From: Nocardia alni
GTDB lineage: Bacteria > Actinomycetota > Actinomycetes > Mycobacteriales > Mycobacteriaceae
Length of the DNA: 64,000 nt
Assembly: GCF_019038435.1 (NCBI RefSeq)
Contig: NZ_JAGPOX010000010.1
Coordinates: forward strand, 1 to 64,000
Direction: 5' to 3'
The notes under the pieces were generated by a model, which was given only the letters and a program-made list of their open reading frames with translations, was not told the DNA's origin and made no database searches. This document shows, one piece after another, positions 35,894-42,886 of the stretch (the first letter of the stretch is position 1; each line of letters begins with the position of its first letter). Position numbers and translations under genes: made by a program.

Positions 35894-35906
35894 ATACCAC
35901 TGGTAT
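35894..35906. promoter_or_regulatory. Palindromic operator before the double TetR gene
   Basis: ATACCACTGGTAT is a perfect inverted repeat around a central base, immediately upstream of the double TetR start. It is a good candidate for autoregulation. Confidence 0.5.
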
Positions 35907-35928
35907 TCGAATGCCGGTGCACCGGTTA

Positions 35929-35942
35929 ACAGAACGTTCATT
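35929..35942. promoter_or_regulatory. TetR site upstream of the 35958 regulator gene
   Basis: ACAGAACGTTCATT lies 15 bases before the TetR ATG at 35958 and shares ACAGAACGTTC with the perfect palindrome at 36539-36552, so it is likely the autoregulatory operator. Confidence 0.55.
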
Positions 35943-35957
35943 CTCTATGATGGGGGG

Positions 35958-36518
35958 ATGGTGAACGCTACGAGTCCGCGGGACCGGCTCTTGGAGACGG
36001 CTCGGCGGCTGTTCTATACCGAGGGCATTCACACCGTGCCGGTGGATCGGCTGATCAGTGAGGCCGGGGTGACCAGGGCGACCTTCTATCGGCATTTTCC
36101 GGCCAAGGAAGATCTGGTGGTGGAGTATCTGCGTGCTACGGATGCGGATCTGCGGGGGGCGGTGGGGGAGGCGCTGCGGAAGCCGAGTGCGCGGGACAGT
36201 GCCGCGGCTCTGCTCGACCTGATCGGGCAGGTCACCTGTTCGGCGGGGTTTCGCGGCTGCCACTTCATCAATGCCTCGGCGGAGTATCCGGATCCGGCGC
36301 ATCCGGTTCGTGTCGCAGTGACGGACCATCGCGCCTGGTTCCAGGAGACGGTGACCCGGCTGGCCGGTGAGGCGGGGCATCCGGATCCTGACTTCGCCGG
36401 TCGTGTCCTGGTGCTGCTGCACGACGGTGCGCTCGCGGCAGCGGACCTCGACGATCCGGAACAGGTGCGGGACACCGTGATTCGCGCGGGCAGGGAACTG
36501 CTTCGGCTCGACGTGTAG
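35958..36518 (+). CDS. TetR-family repressor
   Basis: A 186-residue regulator with HTH at about residues 8-52 (RRLFYTEGIHTVPVDRLISE, AGVTRATFYRHFPAKEDLVV) and a C-terminal domain of the common CGGCHFINA type (CSAGFRGCHFINASAEY). ACAGAACGTTC sites occur both before this gene and between it and the carbonic anhydrase gene, so it probably controls itself and the downstream gene. Confidence 0.88.
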   Translation: MVNATSPRDRLLETARRLFYTEGIHTVPVDRLISEAGVTRATFYRHFPAKEDLVVEYLRATDADLRGAVGEALRKPSARDSAAALLDLIGQVTCSAGFRGCHFINASAEYPDPAHPVRVAVTDHRAWFQETVTRLAGEAGHPDPDFAGRVLVLLHDGALAAADLDDPEQVRDTVIRAGRELLRLDV

Positions 36519-36538
36519 GGTCCTGCGGCATGCGGTAG

Positions 36539-36552
36539 ACAGAACGTTCTGT
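36539..36552. promoter_or_regulatory. Perfect palindromic TetR operator before the carbonic anhydrase gene
   Basis: ACAGAACGTTCTGT is a perfect 14-bp palindrome. A looser copy, AGAACGACTGTTCT, lies at 36594-36607. Both precede the carbonic anhydrase gene at 36640 and match the site upstream of the TetR gene. Confidence 0.62.
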
Positions 36553-36639
36553 TGACTCCTCCCGTCTCGGGCCGTAACGTGGTGCCCACAGAGAGAACGA
36601 CTGTTCTATCTACTAGTGCCACCGATAGGAATCCAGACC

Positions 36640-37200
36640 ATGCCCGGTACGACGTCCTCCTCGAACTTCGCTACCTACCTGGAACGTAATAAGCAGTTCG
36701 CGGCCACCGACGCCAAACAAGACATTCCCGCGATCCCGTTCATCCCCTTCCGGCAGCTCTACATCGTGACCTGTATCGACCCGCGGGTCGAGCCGGCCGC
36801 CGTGCTCGGCGTCGAATTGGGGGAGGCGATCGTGGCCCGCAATGTCGGCGGACGTGTCACACCCTCGGTCGTCAAGGACCTCACCTGGATCTGCCACCTG
36901 CACGAGAACAAGACCCCCGACGCGGACTGGTTCGAGGTCGCCATCATCCACCACACCGACTGCGGCTCAGCTCTTTTCGCCGACGAAGACCTGCGTCGCA
37001 GCTATGCCGCGCGCGGCGGTTACGACGACCGGACCGCGGCCGACATGGCCGTGCTCGACCCGGCCCAGACCGTCCGGGAGGATGTCGCGCGACTGCACGC
37101 GGCGCCCGAATTGCAGGCCAGCGTCGGCTCTTTCAGGATCGGCGGGTATGCCTACGACCTGAAGACGGGTCTGATCACAACCGTCGTCGACCCGGCCTGA
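36640..37200 (+). CDS. Beta-carbonic anhydrase-like protein
   Basis: A 186-residue protein with zinc ligands typical of beta-carbonic anhydrases: Cys and the Asp-Arg dyad in VTCIDPRVEP, His in IIHHTDCG and Cys two residues after the Asp in that motif. The segment EAIVARNVGGRVTPSVVKDL is also typical. It interconverts CO2 and bicarbonate, or in divergent members hydrolyses related molecules such as CS2. The ATG at 36640 was preferred to one at 36616 on family length. Likely repressed by the TetR upstream, which is unusual for a housekeeping carbonic anhydrase. Confidence 0.8.
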   Translation: MPGTTSSSNFATYLERNKQFAATDAKQDIPAIPFIPFRQLYIVTCIDPRVEPAAVLGVELGEAIVARNVGGRVTPSVVKDLTWICHLHENKTPDADWFEVAIIHHTDCGSALFADEDLRRSYAARGGYDDRTAADMAVLDPAQTVREDVARLHAAPELQASVGSFRIGGYAYDLKTGLITTVVDPA

Positions 37201-37281
37201 CCGAGGCGAGGGCCGCGGATCGAGCGCGACGCGGGGCCGATCATTGCGCTATGCGGTCGAGGTTGAGAGTATTTGATCGGT

Positions 37282-38181
37282 ATGCCATTACACTCTGATG
37301 TCGCCCGCGACAGCCTCGACGGCTTGTCGGTCGGCGACGCGCTCGGCGCTCAGTTCTTCGTTCCCGGTTCCTCGCTGTCGGATCTTCTCGCCGGACGGCC
37401 ACCCGCCCCGCCGTGGCCGTGGACCGACGACACCGAAATGGCCTGCTCGGTCTACACCGAGATCCTCGGGCGTGGCGACATCGACCGCGACGCACTGGCA
37501 CTGGCCTTCGCCGACCGCTGTGAGCCCTACCGCGGCTACGGCGGCGGCACGGTCGTCGTACTCCATGAGATCCGGGACGGTCGTCCCTGGGCCGAGGCCG
37601 CAGGCGCGGCGTTCGACGGACGCGGATCCTGGGGCAACGGGGGCGCGATGCGGGTCGCGCCACTCGGCGCGTATTTCGCCGGAGATCCGGACCGCGCGGC
37701 GGGCCGAGCCGCGCTCTCGGCCGAAGTGACCCATCGGCACCCCGAAGCGATCGCCGGCGCCATGGCGGTAGCCGTCGCCGCCAGCCACGCCGCGCAAACT
37801 CGCGAAACCGGCTGCACGCCAACCGAACTGCTTGCCACGGTCGACCCCTACCTGATCGACGGCCACACCGCCGCCGGTATCCGCCGAGCCGTGAAGCTCC
37901 TGGGCAGATCGGTGGCCGAGGCGGCCTACGAGCTCGGCAACGGCGCACGGGTCAGCGCCCAGGACACGGTGCCCTTCACCCTCTGGGCCGCGGCCACCTT
38001 CCTCGACGACTACCCGGCCGCCATCACGGCCTGTGTTCAGGCCGGTGGTGATGCGGACACCACCGCGGCGATCGTCGGCGGCATCGTGGCGGCCCACACC
38101 GGAATCGGCAACCGCGACAACGTCCGTGGCATACCGGAGGCATGGCTGTCCGCTCGCGAACCTCTTCCCTCGTGGGTATGA
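37282..38181 (+). CDS. ADP-ribosylglycohydrolase family protein
   Basis: A 299-residue DraG/ARH-type hydrolase: SVGDALGAQFF near the start, the Mg-binding WTDDTEMACSVY at about residues 47-58, a GRGSWGNGGAMRVAPLGAYF stretch and the second metal motif GGDADTTAAIVGGI near residues 252-265. It removes ADP-ribose from protein, nucleic-acid or small-molecule targets. The ATG at 37282 was chosen over a TTG nine bases upstream. A hairpin terminator follows the stop directly. The convergent RNA and unknown gene downstream raise the possibility of an RNA-repair neighbourhood. Confidence 0.88.
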   Translation: MPLHSDVARDSLDGLSVGDALGAQFFVPGSSLSDLLAGRPPAPPWPWTDDTEMACSVYTEILGRGDIDRDALALAFADRCEPYRGYGGGTVVVLHEIRDGRPWAEAAGAAFDGRGSWGNGGAMRVAPLGAYFAGDPDRAAGRAALSAEVTHRHPEAIAGAMAVAVAASHAAQTRETGCTPTELLATVDPYLIDGHTAAGIRRAVKLLGRSVAEAAYELGNGARVSAQDTVPFTLWAAATFLDDYPAAITACVQAGGDADTTAAIVGGIVAAHTGIGNRDNVRGIPEAWLSAREPLPSWV

Positions 38182-38184
38182 GCA

Positions 38185-38215
38185 GAGCCCAGCGGTTTGG
38201 CCTACCGCCGGGCTC
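38185..38215 (+). terminator. Hairpin terminator after the ADP-ribosylglycohydrolase gene
   Basis: Arms GAGCCCAGCGGT (38185-38196) and ACCGCCGGGCTC (38204-38215) pair in 11 of 12 positions, starting four bases after the stop codon. There is no U-run. Confidence 0.6.
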
Positions 38216-38372
38216 CGGTTGCCACCCATATGACACCTCGGGGGCGGGAACGAATCAGGTTGTCGGCGACGCGTCCTACCGTTGGACCACCTCCGCATGA
38301 GAGCGCGGAGAGCCGGAGATGAGCCGGCACCTCGTCGCGGTCGTCCGTTCCTGACCTCCTATGGTTCGGGTG

Positions 38373-38515
38373 GCGAAATACTCAATCTGGAGCGAGAGTC
38401 TGAGCTTGCCGCGGCTGCCTCTACCGATTGGGCTACCCGGGCCCGTGCCCGGGGCGGGACTCGAACCCGCACTGTCACCGCGATATCAGTGTCATCTTCA
38501 GTTTGAGCTTTGCGC
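38373..38515 (-). ncRNA. YrlA/Y RNA-like structured RNA with circularly permuted tRNA-like domain
   Basis: Read on the minus strand, this stretch gives in order: a T arm (GCGGG TTCGAGT CCCGC, 38470 to 38454), a 7-bp acceptor-like hairpin (CCCGGGC, loop ACGG, GCCCGGG; 38453 to 38436), TA, a D arm (GCC CAATCGGTAGA GGC; 38433 to 38417) and the outer strands. A 7-bp helix pairs 38477-38483 with 38409-38415. A long mismatch-bearing terminal helix pairs 38499-38515 (GCGCAAAGCTCAAACTG) with 38373-38389 (CAGATTGAGTATTTCGC) in 14 of 17 positions including one G-U. The tRNA arms are thus in the order T, acceptor, D with the acceptor closed by a loop, as in bacterial Y RNAs. There is no anticodon loop, so it is not a normal tRNA. 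The exact ends are uncertain. Confidence 0.72.
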
Positions 38516-38524
38516 TCCTCGCGC

Positions 38525-38549
38525 TTCCCTGCCGGGTGCCGGCAGGGAA
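38525..38549 (-). terminator. Strong hairpin between the DUF7873-like gene and the RNA
   Basis: An 11-bp perfect stem, TTCCCTGCCGG and its complement with a three-base loop, lies six bases after the stop of the minus-strand gene. There is no U-tract, so it may be a terminator, an attenuator or a processing signal upstream of the structured RNA. Confidence 0.6.
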
Positions 38550-38554
38550 ATCTA

Positions 38555-39286
38555 TTACCGGAACAGGTATCCGAACACGGCGTCGCCGACCCTGCGGTCG
38601 GTCACGTCCGCGGCGTTGGCCTCTTCGCGGGCGAACTGCACTGCCTGGCTCAGCTTTTCGATGCGATCGACGAGTTCGTTGATCCGCCGCGCGGGCAGGG
38701 CGCCCGAGAACTTGCTCGTGGTCCAGTAGCCGACCGCGATGTCCTCGTAGTACACCTCGACCTGCGCAGGGTGCTTCTCGGTCGCCTCGGCCTTGACGTG
38801 ATTGCGCGGAATCTTCTTGGTACGGATGGTCCGCACCGGATCGGTCCGCCACGTGTCCGAGGAGTCGTCGAACACCCATGCCTCGGCGGCGTCGAGCACC
38901 GGCAGCTTCTTGACGAAGGTGAGCAGCTCGGCCAGCTGCTTCTCGAGGAACAGCAGATAGGTGACCGGAGCGTCGGTGAGCAGCGTCTGCCCCTCGACCG
39001 TCACATCGGCCCTGGCCTCGCAGTTCGCCCAATCCTTGGTCGCCGTCACATCGAACAGCCGGGTCAGCGTGGCCGCGGTCCGGCGCAGCACATCCTCCGA
39101 CTTCACCTGCACGCGAGTCGATTCGGGCGGCAGCTGCTCACCCTCCTCGTCCTTGGGCTGGTAGGACCGCGAGATGCCGGCGAGCAGCGCGGGCTTCTGC
39201 AGGGTGGCCTGAGTGCCGGCCAGATCGCGCAGCGCTCCGCTCTTGATACCCTTCTCCACCGCGATGATCTGATTGAGCTTCGCCAT
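38555..39286 (-). CDS. Conserved actinobacterial/actinophage protein of unknown function (DUF7873-like)
   Basis: A 243-residue protein beginning MAKLNQIIAVEKGIKSGALR. I recognise the family as a conserved hypothetical of actinomycetes and their phages (I believe DUF7873; the number should be verified) with the stretches PKDEEGEQLPPESTRVQVK, YLLFLEKQLAELLTFVKKLP and GYWTTSKFSGALPARRINEL. It is rich in charged residues, cytosolic and has no catalytic motif I can name. A GAGGGAGG box precedes the ATG. The permuted tRNA-like RNA lies 40 bases downstream on the same strand, so the protein is a candidate partner for the RNA. Confidence 0.7.
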   Translation of the reverse strand: MAKLNQIIAVEKGIKSGALRDLAGTQATLQKPALLAGISRSYQPKDEEGEQLPPESTRVQVKSEDVLRRTAATLTRLFDVTATKDWANCEARADVTVEGQTLLTDAPVTYLLFLEKQLAELLTFVKKLPVLDAAEAWVFDDSSDTWRTDPVRTIRTKKIPRNHVKAEATEKHPAQVEVYYEDIAVGYWTTSKFSGALPARRINELVDRIEKLSQAVQFAREEANAADVTDRRVGDAVFGYLFR

Positions 39287-39568
39287 AGTGCCTCCCTCCC
39301 GACAGCTTTCGTGCTTCGAGACCGAATACGTTGTGTCGCACCCGAAATTGCCCGAGTGCTGGACCGACGGTACGGCACCGGAGTGTCCGGCGCATCCGAA
39401 TATTGGCCGCAGACCTCGACTCGGCGGATACGAGAGCGACAGGCATCGCTGATACCTGCCATCGCGATCGGCATTTTCCCAGCGGCCGGGGATGCCGCCT
39501 ACCGTAGCCGGGGATGCTTCGCACTCCCGCCAACGTGCTTGCAGTGAAACACAGTTGAGGAGTCACCG

Positions 39569-39859
39569 ATGAGTTACGTCGTCACCGCCACCTGGACCGC
39601 GCGGTCCGGCCACGAGGCCACCGTCCGCGAGGCGCTGGAAAAGCTGACCCCGCTGTCGCGTCAGGAGCCGGGCAATCTGTTCTACCAGGCATATCAGTCT
39701 CCGGACGAGCCGTTGGTCTTCCGCCTGTTCGAGATCTACGACGACGAACAGGCATACGCCGCGCACGGCGCCTCCGCGCATTTCAAGGAGTACGGCCACG
39801 ATCTGGCCATCCCGCTGCTCGAGTCCCGCGAACGGGCATTCCACGAGACGATCGGCTGA
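39569..39859 (+). CDS. Antibiotic biosynthesis monooxygenase (ABM) domain protein
   Basis: A 96-residue single-domain ABM/YgiN-like protein: YVVTATWTARSGHEATVREA, REPG-type turn QEPGNLFYQAYQS and FRLFEIYDDEQAYAAHGASA, the usual dimeric ferredoxin-like fold. Such proteins act as cofactor-free quinol oxygenases or stabilise reactive phenols. It starts after TGAGGAG and lies six bases before the fumarylacetoacetase-family gene, indicating a catabolic operon. Confidence 0.86.
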   Translation: MSYVVTATWTARSGHEATVREALEKLTPLSRQEPGNLFYQAYQSPDEPLVFRLFEIYDDEQAYAAHGASAHFKEYGHDLAIPLLESRERAFHETIG

Positions 39860-39865
39860 AATCCG

Positions 39866-40852
39866 ATGCGACTGGCAGCATTCCGGCGCATCGACGAGCC
39901 TGCCGGGACTCGTCGTGTGGGCCTGGTCGTCGGGGACGAGGACCGGTGGTCGATCCACCCCTTCGCCGCGGGCACCGAGATGATCACCCTGCTGGCAACG
40001 GGTTCGGCCGAACGTGAGGGGTTGGCCGAGGCGGCGGTTCGGAGTGACGGGCTGCGGTCCGAGGAGGTGGTGCTGCTCGCTCCGGTGTATCCGGTGGCGA
40101 TGCGTGACTTCCTCACCTTCGAGGCGCACGTGGACGGAATGGAACGCGGCCATGGCAATCCGGGGCCGCCCGCGCAGTGGTACGAGGCTCCCGTATTCCT
40201 GTTCATGGCGCCGCACGCGGTGACCGGGCCCTACGACGACATCGCGATGCCCCCGGACACCGAACGGCTCGATTTCGAGCTCGAGATCGCGGCGATCGTG
40301 TGCCGGGACGCGCGGAACGTCACCCCGGCGCAGGCGCGCACCGCGATCGGCGGCTACTGCGTGATGAACGATTGGTCCGCCCGTGACGTCCAGAGCAGGG
40401 AGATGACGCTGAAACTCGGCCCGTCCAAGGGTAAGGATTTCGCGACGACGATCGGGCCCTGGGTCGTCACGGCCGATGAACTGGAGGACTGCCGGGATGC
40501 CGACGGGTTCCTCGACCTCGAGATGAGCGTCACGGTGAACGGTGAGCGAGTGGGCGGCGACCGCTCTGGGCATATGGGCTGGTCCTTCGAGCAGCTGGTG
40601 TCCCATGGTTCACGTGCCTCCTGGGTGAAGGCCGGTGAAGTGCTCGCCTCGGGAACGTGTGCCTCGGGGGCGCTGGCCGAGTCCTGGGGGCGCTCCGGAT
40701 CGCTGATTCCACCGCCGCTGTCGGTGGGTGACGTCGTGGAGATGACCATCGATCGGCTGGGAACCGTCCGCAACACGATCGTGGCGGCCGGTGATGTGCC
40801 GTCGCCGGTCGCCCCGGCCCGGCGTCACACGACTCAGGAAGCTTCGGCATGA
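39866..40852 (+). CDS. Fumarylacetoacetate hydrolase family protein
   Basis: A 328-residue FAH-fold hydrolase or isomerase. The metal-binding glutamates fall in FLTFEAHVDG and ERLDFELEIAAIV, with the downstream GYCVMNDWSARDVQ segment and the C-terminal GTCASGALAESWGRSGSLIPP. These enzymes hydrolyse or isomerise acylpyruvates or oxo-dienoates from aromatic ring cleavage. It is part of an operon with an ABM protein and two SDRs, so it probably handles a late intermediate. Confidence 0.87.
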   Translation: MRLAAFRRIDEPAGTRRVGLVVGDEDRWSIHPFAAGTEMITLLATGSAEREGLAEAAVRSDGLRSEEVVLLAPVYPVAMRDFLTFEAHVDGMERGHGNPGPPAQWYEAPVFLFMAPHAVTGPYDDIAMPPDTERLDFELEIAAIVCRDARNVTPAQARTAIGGYCVMNDWSARDVQSREMTLKLGPSKGKDFATTIGPWVVTADELEDCRDADGFLDLEMSVTVNGERVGGDRSGHMGWSFEQLVSHGSRASWVKAGEVLASGTCASGALAESWGRSGSLIPPPLSVGDVVEMTIDRLGTVRNTIVAAGDVPSPVAPARRHTTQEASA

Positions 40853-40892
40853 ATCTGTCTGTGGTGAAACATATTCGGGCGGTGATGCTCTG

Positions 40893-41666
40893 ATGACCGG
40901 TCGGCTCGAAGGCAAGATCGCGCTGATCACCGGGGTCGGCGGCGGCATAGGCGTCACCGCCGCGCGCCGATTCGCCGCGGAGGGCGCTCGGGTGGTGGGC
41001 TGCGATATCGATCGGGACAGCGCGGCGGCGACCGAGAAGTTGGTGCGCGCCGAGGGCGGTGAGATCACGGTGATGGGCGGGGTGGACCTCGGGGACGCCG
41101 AGGAGGCGCGATCCTGGGTCGATGCCGCGGTCGCGACCTACGACGGGATCGACATCCTCTACAACAACGCGTCCACCCAGCGGTTCGCGCCGATCGAGGA
41201 ACTGTCGGTCCAGGACTGGGATTTCACCATGCGCAACGAGCTGAACCTGGTCTTCTACACGGTGAAAGCCGCGTGGCCGCACCTGAAGTCGTGCGGTGGC
41301 GGCTCGGTGATCAATGTGGGATCGATCGCCGCGTTGCGCGGCGTGGAGTTCATGGCGCAGAACGCGCACAGCACTGCCAAGGGCGGTGTGATCGCGCTGA
41401 CCCTGCAACTGGTCGTGGAGGGCGGTCCGCATGGCATCCGAGCCAATGTGATCAGCCCCGGCCTCACCGAAACCCCCAATACCGCACCGATGTTGGCCGA
41501 TCCACCGGAGCGGATGCGCAAGGTCGTGCTGGATCGGATACCGCTGGGCCGTCACGGTCAGCCCGAGGACATCGTCAACGCCGCGGTCTTCTTGGCTTCC
41601 GACGAATCCTCGTGGATCAGCGGCGCGAACATCGTCGTCGACGGGGGAGGGTCGGTCCTTGGCTAG
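40893..41666 (+). CDS. Short-chain dehydrogenase/reductase
   Basis: A 257-residue classical SDR: TGVGGGIGVTAARRF for cofactor, YNNASTQRF at the NAG position, catalytic Ser in INVGSIAALRG. The usual Tyr position reads NAHSTAKGGV, where YxxxK is replaced by HxxxK, so catalytic competence is doubtful. C-terminal ISPGLTETPNT and VVDGGGS. The ATG at 40893 was chosen from a GGCGGTGATG context. It overlaps the following SDR by eight bases. Confidence 0.85.
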   Translation: MTGRLEGKIALITGVGGGIGVTAARRFAAEGARVVGCDIDRDSAAATEKLVRAEGGEITVMGGVDLGDAEEARSWVDAAVATYDGIDILYNNASTQRFAPIEELSVQDWDFTMRNELNLVFYTVKAAWPHLKSCGGGSVINVGSIAALRGVEFMAQNAHSTAKGGVIALTLQLVVEGGPHGIRANVISPGLTETPNTAPMLADPPERMRKVVLDRIPLGRHGQPEDIVNAAVFLASDESSWISGANIVVDGGGSVLG

Positions 41667-42546
41667 CTCATCCGAGTCCGGCGGCGAGACGGCCAGTGAG
41701 ACGGCCGTACGGCTGACTGGCGAATCAGCTGGTCGACAGTCTGGTGAATCGGCCGGTCGGCCATCTTGTGAATCGGCCAGTTGGCTCGGCAGTGCACCGG
41801 CCCGTCGGCTCGCTGACAAGATCGTCGTCATCACCGGCGCTGCCCGAGGCCAAGGCGCGGCCGAGGTCGAAGCACTCACCGTCGCCGGTGCGACAGTGGT
41901 GGCGACCGACGTGCTGCCCTTCAGCGGAGCGACACCTGACGCCGTGACCCGTCGCACGCTCGACGTCACCGACGCCGAAGGTTGGAAGCGGCTCGCGCAG
42001 TGGCTCACCGTCGAGTACGGGCGAGTTGACGCTCTGGTCAACAACGCGGGCGTGGCCGCCCGGGAACGGCTGCCGAACGTATCCCTGGAGACCTGGCAGC
42101 GAACCTTCGACATCAACGTCACCGGACCGCTATTGGGCATCCAGGCACTCGTGCCGTTGATGCGGGCCGGATCATCGATCGTGAACATCTGCTCGGTCGC
42201 CGCGCTGGCCGGACATGCGGCCGCCGCCTACACCGCCAGTAAGTGGGCGCTGCGGGGCCTGACCCGTTCGGCGTCACTCGAGCTGGGGGAGAGGGGAATT
42301 CGAGTCAACGCGGTAATGCCGGGCCTGATCGACACCCCGCTCATGGCATCGGCGTCACCGGCCTTCACGGGAGCCGCCCTGACCGAGATCCCACTCGGCC
42401 GCATCGGGCAGCCCGCGGATATCGCACCGACGATCGTCTTCCTGATCTCCGACGATTCGGCGTACTACAACGGCGCAGAACTGGTGATCGACGGCGGCCT
42501 CACCGCACACGTTTCGCACAAGCGGATCGCCGACGCCACCCGCTGA
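41659..42546 (+). CDS. Short-chain dehydrogenase/reductase with repetitive N-terminal extension
   Basis: A 295-residue SDR. Residues 50-58 begin the Rossmann domain (ITGAARGQGAAEV), with VNNAGVAARE, catalytic Ser in NICSVAALAG and YTASKWALRG as the YxxxK motif. The first 50 residues are low-complexity repeats of the form GESAGR and carry no known function. The TTG at 41659 overlaps the upstream stop; a start near LADKIVVITG would give a normal SDR length, but no initiator with a ribosome-binding site is evident there. A truncated copy of the 3' end follows at 42616. Confidence 0.83.
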   Translation: MASSSESGGETASETAVRLTGESAGRQSGESAGRPSCESASWLGSAPARRLADKIVVITGAARGQGAAEVEALTVAGATVVATDVLPFSGATPDAVTRRTLDVTDAEGWKRLAQWLTVEYGRVDALVNNAGVAARERLPNVSLETWQRTFDINVTGPLLGIQALVPLMRAGSSIVNICSVAALAGHAAAAYTASKWALRGLTRSASLELGERGIRVNAVMPGLIDTPLMASASPAFTGAALTEIPLGRIGQPADIAPTIVFLISDDSAYYNGAELVIDGGLTAHVSHKRIADATR

Positions 42547-42615
42547 GTCATCTTCCCGAAGACGGCTCGATCGGATTCGTTTGCGGCGTTGGAGCATCGG
42601 GCAGTGCGCGGATTC

Positions 42616-42780
42616 TCGCACCGGTGATCGCGTTCCCGGTGTCCGACGATTCGGCGTATCGCAACGGCGATGAGCTGGTCTCCGAAGCGGCCTCACCGCG
42701 CACGCATCACACGACCGGATCCCACCGCTGGGCTTCCTGCCGGACGATGTCTCGAGCGGATTCGTCCTCAGCAGTGCGTT
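42616..42780 (+). pseudogene. Degenerate tandem duplicate of the SDR gene's 3' end
   Basis: Bases 42616-42780 resemble 42422-42590, about 190 bases upstream. Both share TCGCACCG, a run beginning TCCGACGATTCGGCGTA, a glycine-rich remainder GGCCTCACCGC and CGGATTCGT further on. The copy has indels and no stop-to-start continuity, so it is a decayed partial duplication. The remaining bases to 42886 hold nothing else I can identify. Confidence 0.6.
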
Positions 42781-42886
42781 GTTGGTGACGCTTTGCCCGT
42801 GACTCGCATCCCAATCCGCCGGGGCAACGTACAGCCGAACTGATGACCGGTCAGTGCTTGGACAGCGAACGACAGCAAGAATTCCT

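Noticed and set aside
38409..38483. An ordinary tRNA, or two overlapping tRNA halves, on the minus strand
   Set aside because: The T arm comes before the D arm, the acceptor strands are joined by a four-base loop, and neither half has its missing part at the expected distance. No anticodon stem-loop of 5 bp and 7 bases can be formed, and bacteria lack the splicing route needed for permuted tRNA genes.
38373..38515. A permuted (two-piece) tmRNA
   Set aside because: There is no GGGG/G-U acceptor signature and no plausible tag reading frame ending in Ala-Ala, and a true D stem-loop is present, which tmRNA lacks.
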